Translations under genes and position numbers: made by a program | The notes under the pieces: model-generated | The model's input: only the letters and a program-made list of their open reading frames with translations | Databases searched by the model: none | Told to the model about the DNA's origin: nothing | Shown here: piece after piece, positions 46,001 to 55,612 of the stretch | How positions within the stretch are numbered: position 1 is the stretch's first letter | How the letters are laid out: every line of letters starts with the position of its first letter | Source of the DNA: Phymatolithon calcareum | Lineage: Eukaryota > Rhodophyta > Florideophyceae > Hapalidiales | Assembly (NCBI GenBank): GCA_977006965.1 | Contig: OZ345354.1 | Coordinates: 2,108,001 to 2,172,000, forward strand | DNA: 64,000 nucleotides | Direction of reading: 5' to 3'

Positions 46001-47548
46001 CTCTCTCCTGTGGTACAAGCGTTCATCGTGAAGGTCTGCAACAAAAAGAACGATCCTCGCTTTAAAGACTCCCAGCAGAAGGAGTACAACGGCATCCTGG
46101 CAAAAGGAGGAGTGAAGCCAGTTCTACGCTCTGAGATTCCCCCTGGTGCAAACTTCGTCAGCAATCGATATGTCAACGTCATTAAGGACTTTGGTTCTGA
46201 ATTCGAGCGACTGAAATCGCGATGGATTCTTCTCGGGTACAGCGACAGAGAAAAGGATTTTATAGTGAATGAGGCACCTGTGCTCATGCGCTTCAGTCTT
46301 CGCATTATCTTCTTCTTGGCCGTCTCCTTCTTTGACAATGTCCTGTGGACCAGAGACGCCGAGCAGGCCTACTTCCAGTCCAAGCCGTTGCCACGTGCTG
46401 TATACACCGACCCGCCACAGGAGTCTAAACTCGATCCGGAACATTATGCCCTACAGATCGTGCTGCCTCAGTACGGACTTGCAGAGTCTAGTACCTGCTG
46501 GCGCCACCAGTATGCTCCAGTGTACACCAAGGACTTGAAAATGTCCTCAGCGCACATTGACCCCTGTCTTTACTACCGAAAGACAGACGGTAAACTCATC
46601 GGCGTCACTGGCCTCGTTACGGATGACACTGCAAACACGGGTACTCTCCAGTTTGCTGAGGAAGAAGCCAAAGCTACCTCACGCTTCATAACGAACAAGC
46701 ATGAGATAGCTAAAGAGAAGGAATTCCGGTTCTTCGGGCAACAAGTGACGATGTCTAATGATGGCCTGATAGTCCGTCAGTATGCGCACATCAACGAAAT
46801 GGAGCTGATGGATTCCTCTGCAGCAGAAGTGAACCAGAAGGAGTTCCGCAGCCAGCGAGGAAAGCTGTTGTACGTGACGCAGACTTCCCAGCCGCTCTAC
46901 GCTTATGATGCTGCCTATCTGTCGCAAGTAAAACCTGATCAGGCCAAGTCTGCTGACGTACGTGCTCTGAACAAATCAGTGCGTGCTCTAAAAGCTACTC
47001 CCAAGCAAGGACTGCTGTTCCCCAAGTTGGACATGGATTCTGTTACCATACGCGTCTACACTGACGCTGGCCACAATACAAACCCTGATCTAACGTCTCA
47101 GCTAGGAGTTATAGTCCTTGTTGTGGACAGAGACCTTCACTGCAATATACTACACTGGTCATCAAATAAGTGTTCGCGCCACACTAAGTCAATGATATCT
47201 GCTGAGACTTACGCTTTTGCAGATGGATACGACATAGGAGTGTCGTTCAAATTGCTGCTGGAAGATATGCTTTCTCGTGAGTTCAAGCTCTTCTTGTTCA
47301 CGGACTGCAAGTCTCTCTTCGATACTATTACTAAGTATCGCCGTACCAAAGAGCTCCAACTCATGTACGAGATATCTGATATCCGTCGGGCTTATGAGTC
47401 ATTAGAGATCTCGAATATCGCATGGATCCGGACAGAGTTCAACATTGCCGACAGCCTCACGCGCCATGCCAAGAACCATATCCTTCAGCAAGTCCTTTCC
47501 ACGGGATACATTCAGCACCCGATTGAGGAATGGATTTCGAAGTCGTGA
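43064..47548 (+). CDS. Copia gag-pol polyprotein
   Basis: This single frame of 1494 residues encodes gag and pol without a frameshift. Gag fills about residues 1-430 and ends with a zinc knuckle (C413, C416, H421, C426). The protease shows D-E-G-A at 518-521 where D-S/T-G-A is usual. Integrase has the H658-H663...C696-C699 finger and probable catalytic D726, D781 and E816 with DD35E-like spacing, then a G-P-Y motif near 939-941. Reverse transcriptase has T-R-D-A-E-Q-A-Y around D1098, but its second catalytic box reads V-T-D-D (1185-1188) instead of Y-x-D-D. RNase H follows with Y-T-D-A at 1332-1335 and A-E-T near 1380. The order protease-integrase-RT-RNase H defines Ty1/copia. The deviating protease and RT boxes raise the question whether the enzyme is active despite the intact frame. 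Copia lineages peculiar to algae are known, and this may be one. Confidence 0.93.
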   Translation: MDPPTAEQRQMADGELAELFTADEVKELRGENLCKFFTENCNQRDLQLCSTAARARVRDYLHSHDVAVGKGSGQPIVDCLLNLFPPASPQTSVRARSQAGASGSGDPRSMSDSSLLAPALSKMTAVRDIVKSPRHPSDQYAGPHEPPLLSTVKEAFRADCNALNVPEDARLDVMYRFLRGDALKHFRRAVRPLASSANDAFRLLAEHYNTSAHQRNNKDDWNRLTFTLLASHNREKSDAEVLQLLYNRAQDLQTLLGPPYTSDLLLCDFLVRATSTTPFARHLKDEDAERKPHALYTQLLNAINRENREKERAQVGGVTAIAGSSAAGPSSRSLPGTFFVDEAGEYEIFYTNSGSPSIRRRAMRNPLRDFRNRGRSRGRGGFAGNRPGDQRRYNPGVVPQFNRKDHTGNYMLCNLCNSWFHLIADCPYRTKATTIMFEEEHVHPAEDNLEVAANTADDDRLNDVDEQDEQATAFFAQVAEHQSTHAFTGEKLPFSAPISLDIHFTEISSVPFLGICMDEGATESICGKPQYEAYLRTVHIPASLSKLRPSGVPLRFGGKGDKQLVLPSLGIATIRFPVQGYGFYEYKSHIVDNDVPMLLGLRLQRDLKATTVKNDQGPEFIEFPNLFRLPLTFKRGHLFYEFPANEILFTETELYKLHRNLGHPTAATTFRTLDRAYPLETTHDDKQKLENIVSNCFACEKYKRMPQRYRASAPDEIVFNQDVAIDIMFIDGIPILHAVCKHTHLSRAAVLPAQDGRTIWETFMRIWVCPYLGAPVNIWVDQAKQFIYGIFVILCNSLGANIVPVAVEAHWSLVVERYHEPLRRVVRKLRTDCPDVPLDVLVDYANMVMSHTMGPEGFTPAILAFGAEPRLPIADLAQVPVTVIQRMEVAAIARREYESVVAKMRVTKAMASPAPSESFLTVNPGDKVLAFREKKGWMGPYKFMSNAGKLALVVDAANRQHTFHVTQLKPYPEMPALEDLSPVVQAFIVKVCNKKNDPRFKDSQQKEYNGILAKGGVKPVLRSEIPPGANFVSNRYVNVIKDFGSEFERLKSRWILLGYSDREKDFIVNEAPVLMRFSLRIIFFLAVSFFDNVLWTRDAEQAYFQSKPLPRAVYTDPPQESKLDPEHYALQIVLPQYGLAESSTCWRHQYAPVYTKDLKMSSAHIDPCLYYRKTDGKLIGVTGLVTDDTANTGTLQFAEEEAKATSRFITNKHEIAKEKEFRFFGQQVTMSNDGLIVRQYAHINEMELMDSSAAEVNQKEFRSQRGKLLYVTQTSQPLYAYDAAYLSQVKPDQAKSADVRALNKSVRALKATPKQGLLFPKLDMDSVTIRVYTDAGHNTNPDLTSQLGVIVLVVDRDLHCNILHWSSNKCSRHTKSMISAETYAFADGYDIGVSFKLLLEDMLSREFKLFLFTDCKSLFDTITKYRRTKELQLMYEISDIRRAYESLEISNIAWIRTEFNIADSLTRHAKNHILQQVLSTGYIQHPIEEWISKS

Positions 47549-47653
47549 GTATCCGCTTTTCAATGCATACCCGCTTTCACCGCCTGCTTACACCGAAACA
47601 TCGAATGAATACCCCAAGTCTGGGGAAAGAAGAAAAATAGAAATTGGATTGAA

Positions 47654-47980
47654 TGTGAGTATGGGCCACACAATTGCACGGCCAGAGAGAATATCTGTAC
47701 TGTATCCAATGATATGTTAGAAGGTATTCGATTGGTGCATATCTCCTTATTAGTGATCCGGGGGTGCAGCGCGCCCTCACCCGTTTGCCCCCGTTTGTAC
47801 TCTGTACTTAGGAAGTGCTGTGCTGCGCGCTGTCGCAGCGCAGACACAGAATACACACACCAAACCGAGTAAACGAACATTTCGTTTTGACTAAGGACGC
47901 TTATCGCTTCGGCGTGCTTCCTTCTTGGCGCCACTACCGCTAAGGCGGGGCGTCTATTCCGAATAATTGCCACACCCACA
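47654..47980 (+). repeat. 3' LTR of the copia element
   Basis: 327 bp, same sequence as the 5' LTR. It is followed directly by the AGTAA duplication and then the remainder of the split small transposon. Confidence 0.93.
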
Positions 47981-48414
47981 AGTAACACGGTTTTTTTTTG
48001 TTTCAAAACTTGTCTGCAAAAGCATGACATTGATGTGCCGGCAAAAATTATGAGTTCAGGCTGTATCAATAATAACTCTTGTTTACAGAATATTTCTATT
48101 GTTTTTCACCACAAAATCGAATACTGCAACGAGAGCGACCGCTACATTGGCAACTCCCAATGTTCCGGGAACGAGGGCCATATTTTCAGCTTTCATTCTC
48201 CTTTTTATGAAGCAATTAATCTCTGCAAAATTATATCAAACACACACTATAGACGCAAATCCAAAAAATCGGTACGATAAGGGGTTCGTGTTACTCCCCC
48301 CCATAACACTCCCCTGGTACTGGTATAACAAAATGTGTCCAATGAGCTTCTCGGATTGCCAAGCTCATAAAAAATAAAAGTGAAAATCTAAGATGCGGAT
48401 GTAGGCCCTTAAGG

Positions 48415-48751
48415 GCGGGAGAAACGCAGACCCCGTGTCATACCGCTTTTCCAATATTATCATATATCAAGCCCGTTTGAAAGAGAAACGTTAGGGCGAA
48501 GATCGCAACCTAGAAATAACAGAGAAATAAAAGAAAATCATGGGAACATTAGGAGTTCCTAATGTAGCGGCAGCTCTCGTTGCTCGACTCCTTTCTTAGC
48601 AAGAAATAATTAGAATTAAGATTGGCAGCAAAGCTTTGTCGACGATTTTTGATACAGCGCTATCCTCTTGATTCGCTATCGACAACGCGCGCCTCGTTTT
48701 TATTAGAATGTTTGTTAGTAAGTGGTATGACACCGGGTTTGCGTTTCTGCC
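48415..48751. repeat. Inverted repeat pair, about 32-bp arms
   Basis: The arm at 48415-48448 (GCGGGAGAAACGCAGACCCC... CATACCGCTT) is matched by the reverse complement at 48720-48751 with about five mismatches. The total is about 337 bp, AT-rich inside and with no gene. It contains a short ACATTAGGA/TCCTAATGT palindrome. This is the form of a MITE; no target duplication was found. Confidence 0.55.
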
Positions 48752-48947
48752 ACCTGATACTGTACTTTTTAATTGCAATTTTTTTAAAGCTGCACAGTCA
48801 TACGAATATACGGGCAAGGCTTCCTCAGGGAATACACCCACTAGGGTGGCTCCACTCTTATGTCTAGTATTCTATATGAGCCCCTAGCATGTACTCGGTT
48901 GTATTTGATAGTTCTTCATAGCAGTTTTCGAGATATCGCTTCTTTTT

Positions 48948-49413
48948 TCAGTACAAGTCTTCTTCATTCTGCATACACTCGATGATGCTTTTGCTGAAGA
49001 GCAAAATGTCATCTAATGCCTTCTCAGTTACCGCTCTGTCTTCTTCCTTGAGTTCATAGGTTGGAGAAATCTTCCAAAGGCGTACTGAACCGCCAGTTTC
49101 CTGTGTTTGAGTTGTAGAAATTTAAGTATTACTGGGAGTTCTCTTGTCTTGTCGTACGGAATTTTCTCTTTCTCTCCGATTCAAAGCTCTCTCCTTCCTT
49201 TGTCATGACTGCTGACCGAAGTGCTTCTGCAGATTGGTTCGCTATTATGTGCTTCATCGCTTCATCAAACGGTTCTCTGGTATCCATCACTGTGATGGCC
49301 TTTCTTGTGGCTTGAAGCTCTTCCGGGTTTCTTCTCTCTGGCGGTTTCTCCAGAAACTTTCCTTCTTTCGCCATGGTCCTTCTGGCGTCCAACGCCCCTG
49401 TCGTACTCTCCAT
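48948..49413 (-). pseudogene. Second copy of the LINE-type C-terminal fragment
   Basis: The reverse-strand translation aligns with the 5.6-6.4 kb fragment. S-A-E-A-L-R-S-A-V-M-T-K-E-G matches its S-P-G-Q-L-R-R-I-L-F-A-K-E-G. R-K-R-K is followed, after a one-base frame change, by I-P-Y-D-K and later K-L-A-V-Q-Y-A-F-G-R-F. A second frame change leads into T-E-K-A-L-D-D-I-L-L-F and L-Y-stop at 48948. At least two frameshifts make it a dead fragment. The two copies differ at most positions, so they are old or from different subfamilies. Confidence 0.55.
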
Positions 49414-49765
49414 TTTATATAAAGACTAGCTCCCTTATAATTGTCATTACAGCTTGCATTTCTAGAAAGTCTTTACAGATACCATTACAAGTCATTACAA
49501 TACCGTAGGTTTCGATGCGTACTTACACTATGAAGGATCACCAAGGACAAATCCTAGAACCGCTGCTTACATGTGTTTACACCATACTACTTATAGCTTA
49601 CATGTGCTTACACTGCAAGCATTACAGTGCGCGCCTGCGGCGGGCTAGGGAAGCCGCTTTGTGGCTTCCAGATTCTTCCATTGATCCATTTCCCATACTG
49701 CCAAGTCTTCCTTTGGTCCAATTCTTTTTCTATAAAGGTCGCCGCTTCGCAGCGCCCGCGGCGTT
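49414..49765. other. Non-coding stretch between two retroelement fragments
   Basis: Several copies of CTTACA/GCTTACATGTG and CATTACA motifs lie at 49440-49625. No gene recognised. Confidence 0.4.
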
Positions 49766-51870
49766 TTGGCAGGGAACAACCCGACCACAGTCAGTGTGCC
49801 AACTTGTGCGTTTCAACCTCACAAAGTCGCCTCGTACTCTGTGCACCAACCATTCGTTGCTGTGCGGCAACTCGGGGCCGATGCCCTCTTGGGCTGCCCG
49901 ATCATCGACAAACATGTGAAATTAGTGCGTCCTCTGGGAAAGTTAATCGAGTTGGAGGATGGCACTAGGGTTACGATCAGGCACTGCCCCCAAATAGTCC
50001 CATGTGACCGGTCAACGACAGAGACACCGCTAGTAAGAGCCGGCCCATAGCCTTCGGCAAAAGTTCGAGTAGCTCGACGAACGGTTATCCCGGCCGGTAC
50101 AGAAGCGACTGTTCACGTGATGTGCGGCGCCTCTGGTACCACAGTCCTCGCTCTGGCTCCAATTTTGTACATGAAGAAGCGAGTTAGCGTGGCCAACTGC
50201 TTAGTTGACGTTAGACCGCTCGTACCTTTCCGGATCTTTGTCCGCCAACTTTTCGACCCCGGATGTGACACTCACGAAACACGAAGTCTTGGACCTGGCA
50301 CTACCGGCCCCGAGAAAAATATTCACGGTCAATACTGAACCGCGGCGACCGGACCTCGCAGTACCTGCGCGTTCTGGCCTCGCACAGGCTTTACCCGATG
50401 ATGACGCACAGGCCAGATTCGCAGCACGGGTCCCTGAATCGCCCGCCGTGCGCGAGCGCGTCACGGTGGATGATGTTAACTTGGACCACCTGTCGGAGAC
50501 GAACAATGCCAAGTCCGCGATATGCTTCGTGAGTTCGAGGACATGTGGCAGGGCCATCTGGGAAGCGTGAAAGTCACCGAATACCGAATCGATTTTGAGG
50601 CTGGCGCTCGACCTGTGCGTCTGCCGCCCCACCGCGCGGGGCATAAGGCCCGGGATGTCGAAAAGACCGAAGTGGAGGAAGTGCTGCTTTGGATGTTATC
50701 GAGCCCGCATCGGAGTGGTCCTCCCCGGTTATCATTGTCCCTAAAGCGGACGGAAGGTGGCGCTTCTGCGAGGAATACCGGCGGCTGAACGCCCATGAAG
50801 GAATCGTATCCTCTACCGCGTATGGATGAGTGCATCGACTCCCTGGGAGACGCTAAGTTCTTCACGACCCTGAACTGCAACTGGGGGCTCTAGCAGTTCC
50901 CCATTCGCGACGAAGACCGCGAAAAAACGACATTTTCCTGTGACAGCGGAACCTTCCGGTTCAAAAAGATGCCCTTCGGCCTGAAAAACGACTCGAGCAC
51001 GTTCCAGCGAACTATTGACATCATTCTTGCTCGGTTTAAATGGCAGTCGTGCCTGGTGTACATCGACGACCACCTACGACTCGTCAAGGAGATTCTGTGC
51101 ACGTTGAAGGCGGCCGGCCTCTCACTGAAGTTGAAGAAGTGCACCTTCTTTGACCGCTCAGTGAACTAATTGGGCCATAAAATCCGGCCAGGCCTTCCTG
51201 AGGTGGCGAACCGAAACACCGACGCCATCCAAGGGTTCAATGCCCGGACGACCCAGACGGAGCTCCGCTCCTTCCTTGGACTTTTTAACGTCTTCCGACG
51301 GTTCATTCCGAACTTTGTGCGTGGAGCAGCGCCGCTCATCGAGCTCCGAAAGAAGGAACAGGGGTCCAGGCTCCCCGTGCTTGACGATCGCCGCTTGGCC
51401 GCATTTAGTCTCCTGAAGAATGCATTAGCTTCGTCGCCCGTTCTGCGGTTGCCCCGCCGGGGCTTTCTCTAATCAGTCGACACAGATGCCTGTGACCACC
51501 AGATTGGCTATGTGCTCTTTCAAACACACGAAGACGGTAAGCGATACCCGCTTAGCTTCTGGAGTCGATAGATCCGACCGGCAGAGAAAAATTACTCTGC
51601 CGGCCAGAAGGAATGCTTGGCCATCACATGGACCGTGCAAATTCTCCAACCGTACCATCAATTGAAGGAGTTCGATCTGTTTAGAGATCACCAGGCGCTC
51701 CGCTTGATTTTCAGCCTCGCCGATAGGTCAAATCTCCTCGCACGTTGGTGCCTCGTTTTGATGGGGCATCGCTTCAAGGTGGATTACAAGAAAGGGGCGG
51801 AGAACACGATCGCCGACTCGATCTCGCGCCTACCCACGTACCGCGAATGTCCATTCGGAACAGATCTGGA
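49766..51870 (+). pseudogene. Ty3/gypsy pol remnant
   Basis: Pieces of a Ty3/gypsy pol follow one another across frames. A protease-end segment with L-G-A-D-A-L-L-G-C-P-I-I-D-K-H-V lies near 49880. An RT start is near 50520 (E-F-E-D-M-W-Q-G-H-L-G and R-A-G-H-K-A-R). Then come [11 protein letters not shown] near 50822, M-P-F-G-L-K and the catalytic Y-I-D-D near 51060. The thumb (L-R-S-F-L-G-L-F-N-V-F-R-R-F) is at 51270. An RNase H end (G-A-E-N-T-I-A-D-S-I-S-R-L-P) closes it near 51830. In-frame stops lie near 50891, 51167, 51470 and 51568, with more than one frameshift before 50850. Integrase and LTRs are missing. It is clearly GC-richer than its flanks, as expected for a later arrival that has since decayed. 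Confidence 0.85.
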
Positions 51871-51975
51871 CATACCGTGCCTAGCAGTTGAAACCGCGAT
51901 CGGACAGGGACACGCGTGCCACTTTACGGTTTTTCCGACTCCAGTGACTACTGGGGAGAAAATCTTCAAATCCAA

Positions 51976-52479
51976 ATGAAACAAACTCATGGTGACTTCT
52001 CCCTCTTTTTCCGACGCGTGGGAAAGAAAATAGTTGAATTGTCTGGAACTTATGCCGAGGTTATCCTTAGAACTGGTGAAAAATCGTTTGAGTCAACTTC
52101 AAGCAGAGAAACCTCCGAAGAATTCGATACACAGGAACCTGACAAGAATGAGTTCAAGTTTACAGATATTCAGTTCTCCAAACAAGAAACCTCGAAAACT
52201 GTTTCCCAACAGGAGTATATTCTGCAGTACACAGCGGCGGGTGAGGACGGTGTTTTCCGACGTACACTACACGGAACGCCACTAGCTGGAATGGAGAAAA
52301 AAGGTCAACTTCTAGTGGCTATATGGGGAACCAATGTTTATGAACACTGCATGAACAAATCGTACCCCGATAGTATACCGGGACAAGAAGAAGCACCGAA
52401 ATTTCTGCCAGGTTTGTCAACAGGATTCTTTGCATGGGACGCCTTACAAATGCAACGAGTCGCTGCAAACTCTCAGTAG
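51976..52479 (+). CDS. Hypothetical protein, 167 residues
   Basis: This single frame runs from an ATG in good context (ATCCAAATGAAAC) to a TAG at 52477. The composition is that of a soluble protein, with a long Ser/Thr/Glu/Gln-rich middle and a Gly/Trp-containing C-terminal third. No family is firmly recognised. Residues about 9-45 (F-F-R-R-V-G-K-K-I-V-E-L-S, then A-E-V, then a short Glu/Ser run) loosely recall the second half of a MADS box, but two gaps are needed and the N-terminal half is absent. It follows directly on the gypsy remnant, so it may be a gene fragment cut by that insertion or part of another element. Confidence 0.4.
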   Translation: MKQTHGDFSLFFRRVGKKIVELSGTYAEVILRTGEKSFESTSSRETSEEFDTQEPDKNEFKFTDIQFSKQETSKTVSQQEYILQYTAAGEDGVFRRTLHGTPLAGMEKKGQLLVAIWGTNVYEHCMNKSYPDSIPGQEEAPKFLPGLSTGFFAWDALQMQRVAANSQ

Positions 52480-54430
52480 TGCGCGACATACATTTTTCGT
52501 GTTAAAAAGTAAACATCTAGATATTTTCTGTGAATCATATTGCTCAGTGCTGCGCTCCTCACATTTCTAAGTCGTGCTACTAATGAGCTGCAAATTAATT
52601 CGGACCCAAACACACTTCTAACGATCCGAGGCACATATTGTTTGCGGGAAAAGCAATAAGCTAGAAGCAACACCATGTAATGGAAGCATTTCCTCAAGCC
52701 TAAAAAGTAAATTTAGTTCCCATCGTCGAGTTTGTTTTAGAGGTATTTCAATTTGATCCAACAAACCGTCGGTAGCAAGAAATACTGCTTAGCACTGATC
52801 ATTCGGCAAAGCCGCACACTCGCGCGAAGTAAATTGTTGATTGAAACGTGCGAAGACAAAGAGCGTCGTTAACCATTGCTTCGGTCCAAGTGGCAGAGCG
52901 CCCTTTTCAAAAAAAAGCGACGCACAGAAACTGTAACAGTCGTGCAATGGAACCGCACAATTAGCACTGTCTCGCGACGGCGGCAGGGGAGGGAGCAGAA
53001 GATCTAATGCAACCCATGCGAACGTCATGACTGACGGGGCAGCAGCGCGGAAAAATGGAGCACTTTGAAAGCCGGGGACATATTGAATTGTGCGCGTGAC
53101 GGCGGTGCACGGCAAGGTGAGAGCGCGACAGCAGCACGCTGCAAGGCACGAGTGATCGACAGGCTCACGTGAAAGCGCCGTAGACAAGGCTAACGCGAGC
53201 AATGCGATGCTGGAAAACAACTCCGTGCCCAACGGCGGGCGATCAAGACATAAGAAAGACGCTTGCAGCGCGTTTTTGAGGTGGGCGAGGGTCCGAACTC
53301 TTGAAGGCAGGTACGGTATTGCTTGTCGGTATGGGTGTGCTTGAGGAGGTAGCGGGAAAAAGGAGCAGGGAGAGACATTCCCAGCACAATGAGAATACAG
53401 TAGAAAAATGGTGCAAGTTTATGTGAAAACTTCCGAAAGAATTGATGAAGATCACGTAATGTTTGCAAATGAGCGAATTAATTCGCCAAATATTTTCCCG
53501 TGACGGATTGCTCATTAGTTCGCATAACTAAGTCTCTATGGATGATATTTCAATTCTGTTTCAAGCAATGTGCTCACTGCACTCTACTGAAAAGGAAGAT
53601 ATAAAATTTAGCCCCCTTCTGTTCACTTTGGAAATCCCTGATTTTGAATTTCTATTCTGAAGGCGCGGAAAGGTGTGTTGAATTCCGAAGTTGGAACATC
53701 ACTGCATCTTACTGGAAATACGTATCATTTCCCTATCCAAAAAGGACACAGGGTTACTGTACTGTACATTCACGGTAAAGGTACCAGAGGAGTATTGCAG
53801 AATTTTGTAGTTTCATTTAATTAGCGAAAAAATAATAGTCTTTTGTGCCAGGTGATTTTTGAGAAAAACGTCTATCAATTTTTTAAAAAAAATCACGTCA
53901 GGAACGGCGCGTGCTTGCGGTCGACGGGAAATAGGTGCCAATAGGAGTGTCCCAAATAAAAAATTAAATCATACAGAAGCATTACAGTACATGGGGAGTG
54001 TACTAAACATTTTCGCTGCAATTGGAGAGGCAGCAGCCGGTAAGTCTTCAGATCCAGCACGATATGGAAGACGTGGGAACGTGTGTGCGCATGGTTGGAG
54101 ATTAAATGGAGGCTTTGGTGAAAAATGCACTGAAAACTTGAGCGCAATGAGGTGAAAGTGAGCCGTGGTCTATGGATTGCAAAGGGATGTCTACGCTATA
54201 GACACTGTGCATTTCATAAGCAAAGTGAACAGTTGGGCGACCAAGCACGCAGTGTACAATCCAATCTCACTGCGCACAACTTCCCGCCGAATCGAGAGGT
54301 TTAGTTCAACTCCAAAACTTGGCCGAAAATAATGAAACCTGCGAAATTTCACGAAAAGCACCATGCATTATCACCGCGAATCTGGGAGCCCCTTTATGCA
54401 CTACGCACTGCATTCCACAGTTCATATTAA
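52480..54430. other. Non-coding stretch
   Basis: No supportable gene. The longest frame (52789-53232, reverse) is Ala/Leu/Cys-rich without a domain. Confidence 0.45.
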
Positions 54431-54437
54431 ATTTTAC

Positions 54438-55291
54438 CAGGGGAATGTTACGGGGGGGGAGTAACACTGATTTTAGAAGTCTCATAAAAGTATTATGTAA
54501 ACAAGCACCATCGTGTGACGGCCGGAATATGGGAAAAACGTTATTCAAAAAAGTAAAATGGAAATAGATGACTCGCGGCGTCGTGTGGGGCTCGTGTAGG
54601 CGGTTCCACAAATGGGGATCAGCCAGCGCATCCCTTCCGCTGAGATGCATAAAGCTTGTGCATGCGATGTGCGCTAAATATTGTCGACACACCGGGTAGC
54701 GCGAAGCGAAAAACTTCCTATTGCGAGCCCACATTTCCATTAAGAAGTTCGACTGTAGCGCGTTTTCTAGCACAGGCTCCTCGGAGGACGTACTAGAATC
54801 AGATGCAATGCATCCGCTACCCATACTCAACAACGTACGAGATGCGACACCCTCTGCACGCCTCTCCTCTTCAGTGCCACTGCTGTGCGCCAAGCCACAC
54901 AAACACGTAGGTTTTAAAATAATTGAATCTCCATCAACACTACGCCTGAGAAGATTCAAAATTTCTAGCTCTTGCCAAAATTAAAGAATCATAACCTTGT
55001 CGTGCTACCGAGACGCCTCCGAGAAAACTTTGTGCAGTGCACAACGAGGATGCCAATACATCCTTTTCTTGATATTTCTGTCCTCAAAAATCTTCCCTGC
55101 AACCGCAGGCCGCGCCACATTACGTCTTCGCAATGAACGTGCAAAACACACCTCGGAACAACTACTTGGTTTAATTTTATATGATACGTTTACACAGTGC
55201 GAGTCATTTTTCATATATTTGGCCTGATTCCATAACCCGAAACCCGGTATGATAAGCGGTTAGTGTTACTCCCCCCTATACCATTCCCATG
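54438..55291. mobile_element. Second member of the 7-bp-duplication TIR family
   Basis: The left end is CAGGGGAATGTTAC with an eight-G run and AGTAACAC. The right end is its more diverged reverse complement (C-run, then ATTCCCATG). Perfect 7-bp duplications ATTTTAC flank it (54431-54437 and 55292-55298). It is 854 bp long, against 357 bp for the copy at 42331. The two also share a right sub-terminal CGGTA(C/T)GATAAG(C/G)GGTT. It carries a reverse-strand frame with hAT-like C-terminal residues, so it looks like an internally deleted transposon. Confidence 0.8.
54570..54959 (-). pseudogene. Possible hAT transposase C-terminal remnant
   Basis: Inside the 854-bp element the reverse strand reads a Ser/Glu-rich acidic linker, then L-x-M-W-A-R-N-R-K-F-F-A-S-R-Y-P-x-C-R-Q-Y-L-A-H-I-A-C-T-S. 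That resembles the hAT dimerisation block (W, n-x-x-x-[FY]-P, L-A-x-x-x-L-x-I-x-[AC]-T-S). The expected S-E-R-x-F-S is not present, and a frame change seems to occur right after this block. No DDE core remains. The match to hAT is by eye and moderate only. Confidence 0.4.
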
Positions 55292-55298
55292 ATTTTAC

Positions 55299-55536
55299 TT
55301 CTTTCAATCCAGGAAAGCAATCCTGGTGTGACAGCGACCGGCCGAATCGCCTGAGCCGATTCTGGAAATCGGCTCACACTGCTTCAACTACAAAATTTTA
55401 ACTTCAACTGTAATATTATCGTACTATGTTGACGGTAGCATAATTAAAGAAATTACAGCTTTTGAATTTTTCCTTATGATAATCCATCTGCGATACTCCC
55501 CTGGTAACTTTCCCCTGGTAGTGTACTGTAACCTTA
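55299..55536. other. Spacer between two transposons
   Basis: No gene. It contains two CCCCTGGTA motifs (near 55498 and 55511) like the right junction of the 7-bp-duplication family. These may be leftover element ends. Confidence 0.35.
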
Positions 55537-55612
55537 CAGGGGGGTGCGGGAACTACCGAAATAAGCAAAAAATTGATAATGAAAGAAATCATAGATATAA
55601 TGTTAAAACTCT

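Larger units (their letters stand above)
42357..47980 (+). mobile_element. Complete Ty1/copia LTR retrotransposon
   Basis: The element is 5624 bp. Both LTRs are 327 bp, start TGTGAGTATGG, end CACCCACA, and I can see no difference between them. A perfect 5-bp target duplication AGTAA sits at 42352-42356 and 47981-47985. With one uninterrupted 1494-codon gag-pol frame inside, this is a recent and potentially mobile insertion. The sequence just after the 5' LTR (TTGATCAATTGGGG) should be the primer-binding site, but I cannot name the tRNA. A purine-rich GGGGAAAGAAGAAAAATAG tract at 47622-47640 is the likely polypurine tract, slightly set back from the 3' LTR. Confidence 0.95.
42331..48316. mobile_element. 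Small TIR transposon (357 bp) split by a nested copia element
   Basis: The left end reads CAGGGGAATGTTAT plus a G-run. The right end is its reverse complement over about 30 bp with a single mismatch, and perfect 7-bp duplications GTACTGG flank it (42324-42330 and 48317-48323). Removing the copia element and one AGTAA rejoins the left terminal repeat exactly, leaving a 357-bp element without a gene. The CAGGG start recalls hAT ends, but hAT elements usually duplicate 8 bp, so the superfamily is left open. A second family member with the same ends and a 7-bp duplication is at 54438-55291. Confidence 0.85.

Noticed and set aside
47560-48069. Reverse-strand frame of 169 codons over the 3' LTR
   Set aside because: It repeats the frame found over the 5' LTR because the two LTRs are identical, and there is no other support.
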